Source of the DNA: Chromobacterium subtsugae
GTDB lineage: Bacteria > Pseudomonadota > Gammaproteobacteria > Burkholderiales > Chromobacteriaceae
DNA: 64,000 bases
Direction of reading: 5' to 3'
Assembly (NCBI RefSeq): GCF_001676875.1
Contig: NZ_JYKA01000003.1
Location: 186,001 to 250,000, forward strand
The position numbers were made by a program, and so were the translations under genes. Numbering within the stretch: position 1 is the first letter of the stretch; every line of letters starts with the position of its first letter. The notes beneath the pieces are model-generated. The model was given only the letters and a program-made list of their open reading frames with translations. It was not told where the DNA came from and did not search any database. Below, piece by piece: positions 17,044-26,768 of this stretch.

Positions 17044-17071
17044 ATCCCGGCCGCTTGGCCGGGATTTTTTT
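17044..17071 (+). terminator. Intrinsic terminator of trpS
   Basis: ATCCCGGCC pairs with GGCCGGGAT across GCTT and is followed by a seven-T run. It sits between trpS and the convergent chemoreceptor gene. Confidence 0.92.
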
Positions 17072-17074
17072 CGC

Positions 17075-18400
17075 CTATTTCTGCTGCAGCAGCTCCGATA
17101 CCTCGCGCACCACCTGCACCACGTCGCGGGCGCCGTCGCGGATTTCCGAAATCGCGCCGCGGGCCTGGTCGGCCAGTTGCAAGCTGCTGTCGGTCAGCGC
17201 CTGCATTTCGCCCATCGCGTCGATGGCCGAGCGCGAGTCGTCCTGGATGCTCTTGACGATGCCGGAGATTTCGCCGGTCGACTGGCTGGTGCGTTCGGCC
17301 AGCTTGCGCACCTCGTCGGCCACCACCGCGAAGCCGCGGCCGCTCTCGCCGGCGCGGGCGGCTTCGATCGCCGCGTTCAGCGCCAACAGATTGGTCTGGT
17401 CGGCGATGTCGCTGATGGTGTTGACGATGGAGCCGATCCGGCTGGAGCTGTCGCCCAGCTTGGACAGGATGGTGGACGAGCTCTCCACGCTGTCCGCCAC
17501 CCGGCTGATCTCGGTGGTGGCCTGCTCCAGCACCGCGCTGCCTTGCACCGACAGTTGGGCGGTGTTTTCCGACGCCTGCACCGCGGACTGGGCGTTTTCC
17601 GCCTGCTGTTGCAGCCGCTCCACCTGCTCGGTGATGTCGGTGGCGAATTTCACCACCCGCAGCGGCCGTCCGTCCGGGTCCAGCACCGGGTTGTAGGTGG
17701 CTTGCAGCCAGACCGGACGGCCTTGCTTGTCGACGCGGTGATACTGCCCCTGCATGAAGCGGCCCTGCCGCAGCTGCGCCCAGAAATCCTGGTAGGCCTG
17801 GCTGTGGGCGTAGCCGCTTTCGCACAGCATGCTGTGCGGCTTGCCTTTCACTTCGGCCAGCGCGTAGCCGAAGGTCTGCAGGAAATTGTCGTTGGCGTCG
17901 AGGATATGGCCTTGCAGGTCGAACTCGATCCGCGCCATCGAATGGTCTATCGCCTGGCGCAGGGCCTTGTTGTCCTGCTCCGCCGCCACCTGGGCGGTGA
18001 TGTCGGTAGCCACCTTGATCACGCCGCTCACCTTGCCGTCGGCGTCCAGGATCGGCGTGTAGTTGGCTTCCAGCCAGACTTCGCCGCCGTCCTTGCGCAG
18101 GCGCAGAAAATGTCCGGATTGGCATTCGCCGCGCGCCAGTTTTTGCCAGAAGGCGGCGTAGGCCGGGCTGTTGGCGTAGCCGGCCGGACAGAAGATGCGG
18201 TGGTGCTGGCCGATCAGTTCATCGCCGCGGTAGCCCATGGCGCGCAGGAAATTGTCGTTGGCGTGGACGATTTCGCCGGCGGGGCTGAATTCGATCACCG
18301 CCATCGAGCGTTCGATGGCGGCCAGCATGTCGCGGGCCTTGTCCCGCTGGGCGGTGGTCTGCTCCAGCCGGCTGATGAGTTTGCGGTTGAAAAAAGCCAT
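17075..18400 (-). CDS. Cytoplasmic chemoreceptor with two PAS domains, BdlA-like
   Basis: A 441-residue protein with no membrane helix. Two PAS/PAC units come first (about residues 25-140 and 150-265, each ending in an ATDIT motif). A chemoreceptor signalling hairpin follows, with tip [19 protein letters not shown]. Double-PAS soluble chemoreceptors include BdlA, which controls biofilm dispersal in Pseudomonas, and Aer-like redox sensors. The ligand or cofactor of the PAS domains is unknown. The gene reads towards the trpS terminator. About 180 bp of A+T-rich non-coding sequence lies upstream. Confidence 0.9.
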   Translation of the reverse strand: MAFFNRKLISRLEQTTAQRDKARDMLAAIERSMAVIEFSPAGEIVHANDNFLRAMGYRGDELIGQHHRIFCPAGYANSPAYAAFWQKLARGECQSGHFLRLRKDGGEVWLEANYTPILDADGKVSGVIKVATDITAQVAAEQDNKALRQAIDHSMARIEFDLQGHILDANDNFLQTFGYALAEVKGKPHSMLCESGYAHSQAYQDFWAQLRQGRFMQGQYHRVDKQGRPVWLQATYNPVLDPDGRPLRVVKFATDITEQVERLQQQAENAQSAVQASENTAQLSVQGSAVLEQATTEISRVADSVESSSTILSKLGDSSSRIGSIVNTISDIADQTNLLALNAAIEAARAGESGRGFAVVADEVRKLAERTSQSTGEISGIVKSIQDDSRSAIDAMGEMQALTDSSLQLADQARGAISEIRDGARDVVQVVREVSELLQQK

Positions 18401-18527
18401 GGTGATTCCTTGTCGGGTGCGCGCGGGTGTTGTTGTTATCCGCTGATAGGTACGCGGGAAATGCCGCAGTGTACTTAAGCATAAGTAAATTTACTGATGA
18501 TTCGAATGATATCGCGTCGAGACGACA

Positions 18528-18557
18528 AACGGCGACCATGAAGACATGGCCGCCGTT
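18528..18557 (-). terminator. Hairpin after the TonB-dependent receptor gene
   Basis: A 13-bp stem with one mismatch (AACGGCG-CCATG pairing with CATGG-CGCCGTT) and an AAGA loop lies 20 bp beyond the receptor stop. Only a weak T-tail (TTTGT) follows on the - strand. Confidence 0.55.
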
Positions 18558-18577
18558 CGCGCGCGAGGGGAGGAGGA

Positions 18578-21166
18578 TCAGTCCAGCTTGTATTGCACGC
18601 CTAGGGTCAGGGTGCGGCCGGTGGGGTCGTACTGGCTGGAATCGTAGTAGATGCCGGCGTGCGAATCCCAGGGCGGCCGGCGATTGCTCAGGTTTTGCAG
18701 CGCGGCGGTCAGCGTGGCGCGCTTGATGCCTTTGTAGCTGGCGCTGAGGTTGAAGGTATTGGCGCTGCCCACCCGGGTCTGGTCGCCAGCGCCGCTGCTG
18801 AAGGCCTGGGTGTAGCCGTCGGTGTGGAACCAGGTCAGCGTGCTCGACCAGTCGTGGCTGTCCCAGCTGGCCGAGGTTTGGCCCTTCCAGCGCGGCAGCG
18901 CGCCCAGCAGATTGCTGCCGGCGCCTTCCCGCAGCGCGCCGCCTTGCTGCAACGGCTGGCGGAACGACAGCAGGCGGCTCCATTGCGCGGCCAGCGTCAC
19001 CCGGCCGCCGCCCAGTTTCCAGCTTTGCCGCAGGTCCAGGTCGAAGCCGGTGGTTTCGCGGTTGCCCAGATTGGTGAACTGCTGGGTGATGGTTTGCAAC
19101 CGGCCCTGGCTGTCGCGGACGATCTGGCCGGGGTAGGCGCCGGGGTTGCGCACCAGATTGTCGATGTCCTCCAGGCCGATCACGTCCTTCTGGCGGATGC
19201 GGTAGTAATCGATGGCGATGCTGCTGTCCGCAGTGGGCGACAGCACCAGGCCCAGGTTGGCGTTGGTGGAGTGCTCGGGCTTGATGGCCGGGTTGGCCAC
19301 CACCAGGTGGGTGAAGCCTATGCTCTGGTTGGGCGTGATGGGGTCGTACGGGTCTTGCACGCTGCCGTAGCTGACCGCGGTGCTATGGGTGATTTCCGGC
19401 AGCGATGGCGCGCGAAAGCCCTTGGACAAGGTGCCGCGCAGGGTCAGGCTTTGCAGCGGCTGGTAGCGCAGGCCCAGCTTGGGCGAGAAGGCGCTGCCGA
19501 AGTCGCTGTAGTGGTCGGCGCGGGCGGCGGCGCTCAGCGACAGGTTCTTCACGATGGGCGCGTTCAATTCGCCATAGGCGGCCTGCACGGTGCGGGCGCC
19601 GTTGATCAGGTCCAGCGCCGGCCGCAATTCGGCGCCGCTGGCCACCTCGGGCGAGGTGCCGGCATTCATCATTTCGCGCCGCAGCTGATAGCCGGCGGCG
19701 AAGCCCAGCGGGCCAGCCGGCAATTGGCCGAGCTCGGTGCTGGCGGTGGCGTCGAAGCTGGCGGTGCGGTACCAGGCCGGGCGCAGGGTGCTGATGCGCA
19801 GGCTGTTTCTCGCTTGATCGTTGTTCTGCGACGGGTCGGCGAAGTTGTAGCCGCCGTTGGCCAGCAAGGCTTCGTAGGCATAGCGGTTGACGAAGTTGTA
19901 CGCGTACTCGCGCAGCCGGCTGTCGGAATACAGGCCGGACACGTCCCAGTCCCAGGCGTCGCCGCTGCCCTTCACGCCCGCCAGCAGGCGGCGGAACGAC
20001 ACGCTGTCGGTTTTGTTGCGCTGGCCCAGGTCGAACAAGGTGGCGTTGATCGGCGTCGGCGTCGCGTTGGGATTGCCGGGGTTGCCGACGGGCAGCACAT
20101 TGCTGATCGGCACCAGCGACTGGGTGGCGCTGTTCCAGGCGCGCAGCGAGCTGCTGATGGTGAGCGGCGGGCCGAAAATCTGGTTGCTGTGGCTGGCGCC
20201 GTACAGGAATTCGGCATAGGCCTCGGCGCCGGCGTTCAGGCGGTAGCTGCCGCGCAGCGCCGCGTGGTAGCGCTCGATGCCGGGCATCAGCGTGGTGTAG
20301 AGCGCCGGATTGTAGGCCCAGACCCGGCCGCTCTTGCCTGGGTTGACCGCGCCGTAGTCGATGTCCTGCAGCGGCCCCGCGGCGTTGGGGAAGCGCTGGG
20401 CGGGGGCGCCGTTGTAGTAGTTGGTGACGTTGCGCACCAGCGAGCCGCCTTGCTGGTTGCGAAAATCGTTATCTTTCAGCCAGGAAACGTCGGTCTGGTC
20501 CAGCCGGTCGCGCTTTTGCGCGTCGAAGGAGAACCAGACGTTGTAGCCGTCGCGCTCGAGGTCGCCCTTGCCGGCCAGCAGGTTGAACTGGCGCTCGTTC
20601 TGGCCGGTGCTGGCGTCGCGGCTGGCGCTGGCGCCCAGCTCCGCGCCCTGGTAGTCGGGGTAGAGGATGATGTTGACCACGCCGGCGATGGCGTCGGAAC
20701 CGTAAATGGCCGACGCGCCGTCCTTGAGGATTTCAATCCGCTTCACCGCCTTCAGCGGCAGCGAGTTCAGGTCGACGAAAGTTTCCTGCAGCTCCTGAGC
20801 GGTGGCGTAGTTGGCGACGCGCTTGCCGTTGACCAGAATCAGCGTGTTGCGCTGGCCCAGGCCGCGCAGCGAAATGCCGGCGGTGCCGGCGGAGAAGCTG
20901 CCGGTGTATTGCTCGTTGAAGCTGTTGCCGCTGTTCACCGCCAGCGAGCGCAGCACGTCGGGCAGGCTGGTCTTGCCGCTGGAAGCGATGTCGGCGGCGC
21001 TGATCACCTGCACCGGGTTGGCCTTTGCCTTGGAGCTGGCGCGCAGGTTGGAGCCGGTGACGGTGACGCGTTCCAGCGCGTTGTCCTGGGGGGCGGAATC
21101 GGCGGCGAGGGCGGCGATGGGCAAAGCGGCGCCCAGCCCGGCCAGCAGCAGGGTGTGTTTCATCAT
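18578..21166 (-). CDS. TonB-dependent outer-membrane receptor
   Basis: An 862-residue receptor. A Sec signal peptide (cleavage near ALAA) is followed by a TonB-box-like ERVTVTGSN. The plug domain contains PVQVISAADI and SLRGLGQRNTLILVNGKR, then DGASAIYGSDAIAGVVNI, with a long beta-barrel after it. The plug and barrel are intact. The C-terminus ends in QYKLD rather than the usual terminal aromatic residue. The ligand cannot be named: iron chelates, cobalamin or sugars are all possible. It has no linked sensor or transporter, and upstream sequence to 21424 holds no further gene. Confidence 0.92.
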   Translation of the reverse strand: MMKHTLLLAGLGAALPIAALAADSAPQDNALERVTVTGSNLRASSKAKANPVQVISAADIASSGKTSLPDVLRSLAVNSGNSFNEQYTGSFSAGTAGISLRGLGQRNTLILVNGKRVANYATAQELQETFVDLNSLPLKAVKRIEILKDGASAIYGSDAIAGVVNIILYPDYQGAELGASASRDASTGQNERQFNLLAGKGDLERDGYNVWFSFDAQKRDRLDQTDVSWLKDNDFRNQQGGSLVRNVTNYYNGAPAQRFPNAAGPLQDIDYGAVNPGKSGRVWAYNPALYTTLMPGIERYHAALRGSYRLNAGAEAYAEFLYGASHSNQIFGPPLTISSSLRAWNSATQSLVPISNVLPVGNPGNPNATPTPINATLFDLGQRNKTDSVSFRRLLAGVKGSGDAWDWDVSGLYSDSRLREYAYNFVNRYAYEALLANGGYNFADPSQNNDQARNSLRISTLRPAWYRTASFDATASTELGQLPAGPLGFAAGYQLRREMMNAGTSPEVASGAELRPALDLINGARTVQAAYGELNAPIVKNLSLSAAARADHYSDFGSAFSPKLGLRYQPLQSLTLRGTLSKGFRAPSLPEITHSTAVSYGSVQDPYDPITPNQSIGFTHLVVANPAIKPEHSTNANLGLVLSPTADSSIAIDYYRIRQKDVIGLEDIDNLVRNPGAYPGQIVRDSQGRLQTITQQFTNLGNRETTGFDLDLRQSWKLGGGRVTLAAQWSRLLSFRQPLQQGGALREGAGSNLLGALPRWKGQTSASWDSHDWSSTLTWFHTDGYTQAFSSGAGDQTRVGSANTFNLSASYKGIKRATLTAALQNLSNRRPPWDSHAGIYYDSSQYDPTGRTLTLGVQYKLD

Positions 21167-21424
21167 GGAAAGGCTTTCTTGTTTATGCGGGTAAGGCGGG
21201 GCTGCTCGGACGGCGCGCAGGCGTCAGCCGGGCAGGCGCGGACAGCGGATGGCTGGAAGGACGAGGCTGGGGAGCATGGCTTTCATTTCTGGATACAAAA
21301 TACATAATGGAATATGCAGAATGTATCGACGCTGACGATTTGTGTGAAATGAAAGATTCGGATTAGTTAATTCCTGGGGCGGGAAATTGCCCGCCGGCGC
21401 GGCGGCCGGCGGGGAGGGCGGGCG

Positions 21425-21673
21425 TCAACGCGGCGGACGCAGCGCTTCCATCTGTTGGCGCTGCGTCTCCACGCAGGCTTTCAGCGCCGGCGGCGTCTGC
21501 GCCGCCTGGATGCAGCTTTGGCTGGCTTGCAGGATCTGGATGCGCTGGGCGTGCTCTTGCAGCAGCTTGGCCTTCATTTCCCCAAAGCGGGCTTGGCCGC
21601 GCGGGGCGGAGGCGCCGGGCGCGGCGCAGGCCAGCGCGGGAATCAGCAGCAGGATGGCGGGCAGGATGTTCAT
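21425..21673 (-). CDS. Small secreted protein of unknown function
   Basis: An 82-residue protein with a signal peptide (NILPAILLLIPALACA) and a charged helical mature part. The mature part carries two cysteines (SCIQAAQ, KACVETQ) that could form a disulphide. GGAG lies 8 nt before the ATG at 21673; an earlier ATG at 21712 is not favoured. It is downstream of flgA in the same direction and may be co-transcribed, but no flagellar family is recognised. Confidence 0.65.
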   Translation of the reverse strand: MNILPAILLLIPALACAAPGASAPRGQARFGEMKAKLLQEHAQRIQILQASQSCIQAAQTPPALKACVETQRQQMEALRPPR

Positions 21674-21727
21674 ATCGGCTCCGAAGCGGTTTACCCCGCA
21701 GGTATACACCATGGCGCGGCGGGCCGC

Positions 21728-22429
21728 TCAGTCCTGCGCTTCCACCTCGCCGCCGGCGCTGACGCGGGCGCTGATCACCTTGCCGCTGCCGACATTGCGC
21801 ACCCGGATCACTTCGCCCATGCGGCCGTTGGCCAGCGCCTCGCCGGCGTTGCTGACCTCGATGCCGTCTTGGCGGGCGACGATGCGCACCTCGTCGCCGC
21901 GCTTCACCAATTGCGGCGCTTGCAGCTGCTTGCGCCGCAGCAGCTGGCCCTGGCTCAGCGCCGCGCGCGGCGCCAGGCCCAAGGGCGTGCTGGCCTGGCC
22001 GAACAGGTCGGCCGGCTCGCTGACCGGGCGCCGGCTCCAGCTGATGTCTTCTTTCTGCAGCGGCGCGCCGGCCGGCAGGTCGCGGGCGGCGCTGGCCACC
22101 CTGGCGCTGACGCTGGCGCGCGCGATGTAGTCGCCGCGCCAGTCGCCATCCGGGCAAGCGACGCTGAAGCGCATGCGGCTGAAGGCGCGGCTGTCGGTCG
22201 CCTCCACCTGCCAGGGGCGGGCGCAGGCGGGCAGGTCGCGCGGGGGAATCAGCTGCAGCGTGATGCCGGGCTGGTCCAGGCCGGCGTCGGCCAGCCGTTG
22301 CTGGATCAGCTGGGTGGCCTGCTGGCGGACCGCCTGTTCGGCGGAATGGCCGGCCTGGGCTGGCGGCGCCGCCAGCAGGGCGAACAGCGTGAGGATGGTT
22401 GCGTAGTGTGAGTTCGTGAATTTTGCCAT
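21728..22429 (-). CDS. flgA: Flagellar P-ring assembly chaperone FlgA
   Basis: A 233-residue periplasmic protein with a signal peptide ending at AQA. The SAF-like C-terminal half contains RDLPAGAPLQKEDI and LSQGQLLRRKQL, typical of FlgA. It assists FlgI in building the P ring. It is transcribed divergently from flgBCDEFGHIJKL, the usual arrangement. No clear ribosome site precedes the ATG, and a sigma-54-like promoter lies only about 11 nt upstream by prediction. Confidence 0.92.
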   Translation of the reverse strand: MAKFTNSHYATILTLFALLAAPPAQAGHSAEQAVRQQATQLIQQRLADAGLDQPGITLQLIPPRDLPACARPWQVEATDSRAFSRMRFSVACPDGDWRGDYIARASVSARVASAARDLPAGAPLQKEDISWSRRPVSEPADLFGQASTPLGLAPRAALSQGQLLRRKQLQAPQLVKRGDEVRIVARQDGIEVSNAGEALANGRMGEVIRVRNVGSGKVISARVSAGGEVEAQD

Positions 22430-22450
22430 TAGAAACTGCGTGGTAATTGT

Positions 22451-22466
22451 TGCGTATACGGTGCCG
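22451..22466 (-). promoter_or_regulatory. Sigma-54-like promoter of flgA
   Basis: On the - strand, CGGCACCGTATACGCA carries GG and GC dinucleotides with the exact -24/-12 spacing and five of six bases of TGGCAC. Sigma-54 control of flagellar genes is common in polar-flagellated bacteria. The -12 half (ACGC for TTGC) is imperfect. Confidence 0.5.
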
Positions 22467-22553
22467 GGTTCGCTTATTAGTATCGCTTTCCAATAGAAAG
22501 GCTATTTCTAGTCAATAGCTTGAACATGGTAGTGAACTGATAGGGTCAAGGCA

Positions 22554-22910
22554 ATGGGCATGCATCTGGACAAGGCCCTGAGCATCCACCCCGAAGCCTT
22601 GCGGCTGCGGGCGGAGCGGACCCGGGTGCTGGCGTCTAACCTCGCCAACGAGAACACCCCGGGTTATCAGGCGCGTGACATCGATTTCAAGGCGGCGCTG
22701 GCATCGGCCAGCGCCGATTCGCCGTTGGCGCTCGACGACGGCGGCGGCGATCTGCTGTATCGGCTGCCCAACCATCCCTCGCGCGACGGCAATACCGTCG
22801 AGCTGGGCGTCGAGCAGGCCGAGTTCTCGCAAAACGTTTCCGAATTCCAGACCAGCCTCACCTTCATCAATATGAAGCTGCATGGGCTGGCCAAAGTCAT
22901 CGCGGGGTAA
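22554..22910 (+). CDS. flgB: Flagellar basal-body rod protein FlgB
   Basis: A 118-residue proximal rod subunit. It has the N-terminal flagellar rod signature (RVLASNLANENTPGYQARDIDF) in its expected place and a short helical C-terminus. Either ATG at 22554 or 22560 is possible. It is first in the rod/hook operon, with the next gene 6 bp downstream. Exported by the flagellar type III apparatus, so no signal peptide. Confidence 0.95.
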   Translation: MGMHLDKALSIHPEALRLRAERTRVLASNLANENTPGYQARDIDFKAALASASADSPLALDDGGGDLLYRLPNHPSRDGNTVELGVEQAEFSQNVSEFQTSLTFINMKLHGLAKVIAG

Positions 22911-22916
22911 TCAAGC

Positions 22917-23321
22917 ATGTCATTCCGGGACATCTCGCGCATCGCCGGCTCGGCGATGACCGCGCAGACCGTGCGTCTCAATACCGTGGCCAGCAACCTG
23001 GCCAACGCCGACACCGCCGCCGGCACCGAGCAGGCGGCCTATCGCGGCCGCAAGCCGGTGTTCAGCAGCCAGATGCAGGGCGAAGGCATGGGCGTGCAGG
23101 TGCTGGACGTGGTGCAGAACCAGGAGCCGGTGCGCAAGGCGCACGAGCCGGGCAATCCGTTGGCCGACGCCGGCGGCAACGTCTTCTACAGCAATGTCAA
23201 CGCGGTGGAAGAGATGACCGACATGCTCTCGGCCAGCCGGGCGTTCCAGACCAATGTCGAGGTGCTGTCCAAGGCCAAGAGCATGCAGCAGGATCTGCTG
23301 AAACTGGGAGACAACGCATGA
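22917..23321 (+). CDS. flgC: Flagellar basal-body rod protein FlgC
   Basis: A 134-residue rod subunit. The N-terminal motif is RLNTVASNLANADT. The C-terminal region reads SNVNAVEEMTDMLSASRAFQTN, both typical of FlgC. It stacks on FlgB in the proximal rod. Its stop overlaps the flgD start by 4 bp, implying coupled translation. Confidence 0.96.
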   Translation: MSFRDISRIAGSAMTAQTVRLNTVASNLANADTAAGTEQAAYRGRKPVFSSQMQGEGMGVQVLDVVQNQEPVRKAHEPGNPLADAGGNVFYSNVNAVEEMTDMLSASRAFQTNVEVLSKAKSMQQDLLKLGDNA

Positions 23322-24010
23322 GCGTGGATCAAGCGCAGGCCAAACCGTTCGCCGCGGGCGGCAACGGCCAGCAAGCGGGCGGGCAGGGCGTCGCCCCGGC
23401 CGCCGGCCAGGGTTCCGGCGGCAACGATATGTTCATGACGCTGCTGCTGGCGCAGATCCGCAACCAGAGCCCGCTGGACCCTGCCGACCCGTCGCAGTTC
23501 GTCAGCCAGCTGGCGCAGATGAGCCAGATGCAGTCCACCCAGGGCATGCTGAGCCAGTTGCAAAGCCAGGGCGCGATGCTGCGCGAGCTGCAAGGCGTGG
23601 CGCTGGGCGCACAGGTGGGCAAGAACGTGCTGGTGCAGACCGACCGCATCCGCAGCGACGGCCAGGGCAATCTGTCCGGCCGAGTCACGCTGTCCGGCGC
23701 CGAGGAAAGCGCCACGCTGACCCTGGTGGACGCCGCCGGCAAACGCACCAATATCGCGCTGGGCAAGCGCCCGGCCGGCGCCAGCGATTTCAGCGTCAAG
23801 CTGTCCGATTACGGCCTGGCCGCAGGCGACTACCAGGTGGAGTTCGCCACCGAATCGAAAAAAGCCGGCCTGCTGGAGCTGCAGGCCGCTGTCAGCGGCG
23901 TGCGCCTGCCGGTGAACGGCGGCGAGCCGACCATCACGCTGGCCGGCCTGGGCGATTTCCCGTCCTCTTCCATATCCGCCTTGCTGGGCAAGCCCGGCAG
24001 TTCCGCTTAA
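23318..24010 (+). CDS. flgD: Flagellar hook-capping scaffold FlgD
   Basis: A 230-residue scaffold. A low-complexity N-terminus is followed by the conserved FMTLLLAQIRNQSPLDPADP. A FlgD-type fibronectin/Tudor-like region covers the C-terminal half (ESATLTLVDAAGKR). It caps the growing hook so that FlgE can polymerise, and is absent from the finished flagellum. Confidence 0.95.
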   Translation: MSVDQAQAKPFAAGGNGQQAGGQGVAPAAGQGSGGNDMFMTLLLAQIRNQSPLDPADPSQFVSQLAQMSQMQSTQGMLSQLQSQGAMLRELQGVALGAQVGKNVLVQTDRIRSDGQGNLSGRVTLSGAEESATLTLVDAAGKRTNIALGKRPAGASDFSVKLSDYGLAAGDYQVEFATESKKAGLLELQAAVSGVRLPVNGGEPTITLAGLGDFPSSSISALLGKPGSSA

Positions 24011-24031
24011 CGCCCGTTCCGGAGACTTCAC

Positions 24032-25213
24032 ATGAGTTTTGAAATTGCGCTGTCCGGCATCAACGCCGTCAACAACCAACTGGGCAGCATCAGCGACAAC
24101 ATCTCCAACTCCGGCACCTACGGCTTCAAGTCCGGCCGGGTGACTTTCGCTTCGGCCTACGCCGGCAGCCAGGCGATGGGCGTGAACGCCAACCCCAACA
24201 ACCAGAACATCGGCCGCAGCGGCGGCGTGGTGACCACCGGCCGCGCGCTGGACGCCGCCATCGACGGCCGCGGCTTCTTCGTCTCCAAGAGCGTGGCCGG
24301 CGCGATGGCCTATAGCCGGGTCGGCATCTTCAACACCGACAAGGACGGCTACCTGGTGGACAACTACGGCGGCCGCGTGCAGGGCTACGCCAAGTCCGAT
24401 ACCGGCGCGCTGGGCGCGATGGGCGACATTCAGATCCCGACCGGCAACATTCCGGCCAAGCCCAGCGATTCGCTGCAGTACACCGGCAATATGTCGGCCG
24501 GCTGGGCGGTGCAGACCGTGCCGTTCGACAAGACCGTCAGCCAAAGTTTCAACCATTCCAACGTATCCACCGTCTACGATTCGCTGGGCAACAAGCACAA
24601 TCTGACGCAGTACTTCTGCAAGAGCGCCGACAGCACCGTCACCGTGCATTACGCGCTGGACGGCAATCTGCTGGGCACCACCACCGACCTCAAGTTCGAC
24701 ACCAACGGCAAGCTGACCGCGCCGACCGCGGCGGTCAACCTGGGGCTGGGCAGTCCCGCTGGCGCTTCGGCGCTGAACGTGGCGGTGGACTACACCGGCA
24801 CCACCCAGTTCGCCGGCGAGCCCAGCACCAGCCGCAACGCCACCAACGGCTACGCGCCGGGCGCGCGCACCGGCGTCAGCCTGGGCGAGAACGGCGAAGT
24901 GATCGTCAGCTACAGCAACGACCAGAAAATGACGGTGGCGCAGCTGGCGATCGCCAACTTCGCCAACGAAAACGCGCTGACCGCCGGCTCGCAGACCAGC
25001 TGGCAGGAATCGGCCGGCTCCGGCGCGGCGCTGTATTCCGTCGCCGGCAGCAGCATGGCCGGCAAGCTGGCCACCGGTTCGCTGGAACAGTCCAACGTCG
25101 ACGTCACCGCCGAACTGGTCAGCCTGATGACCGCCCAGCGCAACTACCAGGCCAACACCAAGGTGATTTCGGCGGAAAACCAGGCGATGCAAGCGCTGAT
25201 GCAGGCGGTGTAA
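24032..25213 (+). CDS. flgE: Flagellar hook protein FlgE
   Basis: A 393-residue hook subunit. The N-terminal SGINAVNNQLGSISDNISN, the FlgE-specific middle domain and the C-terminal SNVDVTAELVSLMTAQRNYQ are present. The last two form the coiled polymerisation ends. GGAGACTTCAC precedes the ATG. The 22-bp gap from flgD is among the largest in this operon. Confidence 0.96.
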   Translation: MSFEIALSGINAVNNQLGSISDNISNSGTYGFKSGRVTFASAYAGSQAMGVNANPNNQNIGRSGGVVTTGRALDAAIDGRGFFVSKSVAGAMAYSRVGIFNTDKDGYLVDNYGGRVQGYAKSDTGALGAMGDIQIPTGNIPAKPSDSLQYTGNMSAGWAVQTVPFDKTVSQSFNHSNVSTVYDSLGNKHNLTQYFCKSADSTVTVHYALDGNLLGTTTDLKFDTNGKLTAPTAAVNLGLGSPAGASALNVAVDYTGTTQFAGEPSTSRNATNGYAPGARTGVSLGENGEVIVSYSNDQKMTVAQLAIANFANENALTAGSQTSWQESAGSGAALYSVAGSSMAGKLATGSLEQSNVDVTAELVSLMTAQRNYQANTKVISAENQAMQALMQAV

Positions 25214-25216
25214 GGC

Positions 25217-25948
25217 ATGGACGCGCTGATCTACACCGCGATGAGCGGCGCCGACCGCATGTTGAAGGCGCAGCAGATCCACGCCAACAACCTGGCCAAC
25301 GCCGAAACCGGCGGCTTCCGCGCCGACATTGACGCCGCCACCAGCCAGGCGGTGCCTGGCTACGGCTACGACGCGCGCCTGCTGAGCCAGAACGCGCCCA
25401 CCGTGCTGGACAGCCGCAACGGCGCGGTGGTGGAAACCGGCCGCGATCTGGACATCGCCTTGCAGGGCGATGGTTTCCTGGCCATCGCCGCCCCCGACGG
25501 CAGCGAAGCCTACACCCGCGCCGGCAGCATGACGGTGGGCGCCGACGGCGTCCTCAGCGTCAACAACCGGCCGGTGCTGGGCGACGGCGGCGCCATCACG
25601 CTGCCGGAGGGCTTCACCAAGGTCAGCGTCGCCGCCGACGGCACCGTGTCGGTGCTGAATCCCGGCGACACCGAAATGCAGCCGGTGGACAAGATCAAGC
25701 TGGTAAAGCCGGAGCCGAACGCGGTGACCAAGAGCGCCGACGGCCTGATCGTCAGCCGCCAGGGCCTGCCCTTGCCGGCCGACGCCAGCGTCAGCGTGCA
25801 AAGCGGCCATCTGGAGCGCAGCAATGTGTCCGCGGTGGAGGAAATGGTGGCCACCATGACGCTCAACCGCAACTTCGAGATGCAGATGAAGCTGTTCAAC
25901 GCCGCCAGCGACATGAACGAGGCGGGCAACCGCCTGGTGCGCGCGTAA
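25217..25948 (+). CDS. flgF: Flagellar basal-body rod protein FlgF
   Basis: A 243-residue proximal rod protein with IHANNLANAETGGFRAD at the N-terminus and SNVSAVEEMVATMTLNRNFE at the C-terminus. It begins 3 bp after flgE. It is distinguished from FlgG by its slightly shorter length, its order and the N-terminal MDALIYTAMSGA. Confidence 0.95.
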   Translation: MDALIYTAMSGADRMLKAQQIHANNLANAETGGFRADIDAATSQAVPGYGYDARLLSQNAPTVLDSRNGAVVETGRDLDIALQGDGFLAIAAPDGSEAYTRAGSMTVGADGVLSVNNRPVLGDGGAITLPEGFTKVSVAADGTVSVLNPGDTEMQPVDKIKLVKPEPNAVTKSADGLIVSRQGLPLPADASVSVQSGHLERSNVSAVEEMVATMTLNRNFEMQMKLFNAASDMNEAGNRLVRA

Positions 25949-25979
25949 GCGGCCAGCGCAACGATTTGGAGAATTCAGC

Positions 25980-26768
25980 ATGAATCCGGCATTGTGGATC
26001 AGCAAAACCGGCATCCAGGCGCAGGACGCGCGCCTGACCGCCATCGCCAACAACCTGGCCAACGTCAACACCACCGGCTTCAAGCGCGACCGCATGGTGT
26101 TCGAAGACTTGTTCTACCAGGTCGACAAGCAGCCGGGCAGCAAGGTGGACGACAACAACATCTCGCCGTCCGGCGTGCAGTTGGGCAACGGCACCCGGCT
26201 GGTGGGCAGCCAGAAGGTGTTCACCGAAGGCAACCTCACCACCACCGGCCAGTCGCTGGACGTGGCCATCGTCGGCCAGGGCTTTTTGCAGGTGAAGATG
26301 AGCAACGGCGAAACCGGCTACACCCGCGCCGGCCAGTTGCAGCTGAACGCCAACGGCCAGCTGGTGAACGCGCAGGGCCTGCCGCTGGAGCCGGAAATCA
26401 CCATTCCGCCCACCGCCACCAAAATTTCGATCAGCGAGACCGGCGCGGTGTCGGTGACCGAGGGCGGCAGCGGCACGCCGACCAATGTCGGCCAGATCAC
26501 CCTGGCCAACTTCATCAACCCCACCGGCCTGTTGGCGCTGGGCGACAACCTGTTCCAGGAAACCGCCGCCAGCGGCAACCCCACCACCGGCAATCCGGGC
26601 GCCGACGCGCTGGGCAAGCTCAAGCAGGGCAGCCTGGAGGGTTCCAACGTCCAGGTGGTGGAAGAAATGGTGGACATGATCGCCGCGCAGCGCACTTATG
26701 AAATGAACACCAAGGTGCTGTCCGCCGCCGACAACATGCTGCAGCAACTGGGCCAGGCGGTGCGATGA
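25980..26768 (+). CDS. flgG: Flagellar distal rod protein FlgG
   Basis: A 262-residue distal rod subunit that passes through the P and L rings. [16 protein letters not shown] and [16 protein letters not shown] are the family's strongly conserved start. [20 protein letters not shown] is the C-terminal polymerisation motif. GGAGAATTCAGC precedes the ATG. The stop overlaps flgH by 4 bp. Confidence 0.97.
   Translation: MNPALWISKTGIQAQDARLTAIANNLANVNTTGFKRDRMVFEDLFYQVDKQPGSKVDDNNISPSGVQLGNGTRLVGSQKVFTEGNLTTTGQSLDVAIVGQGFLQVKMSNGETGYTRAGQLQLNANGQLVNAQGLPLEPEITIPPTATKISISETGAVSVTEGGSGTPTNVGQITLANFINPTGLLALGDNLFQETAASGNPTTGNPGADALGKLKQGSLEGSNVQVVEEMVDMIAAQRTYEMNTKVLSAADNMLQQLGQAVR

Noticed and set aside
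23186-26095. Very long open frame antisense to flgC-flgF
   Set aside because: It is a codon-bias shadow of high-G+C genes: repetitive His/Ala/Gly/Val composition, no family motif, and the opposite strand encodes well-known flagellar proteins.
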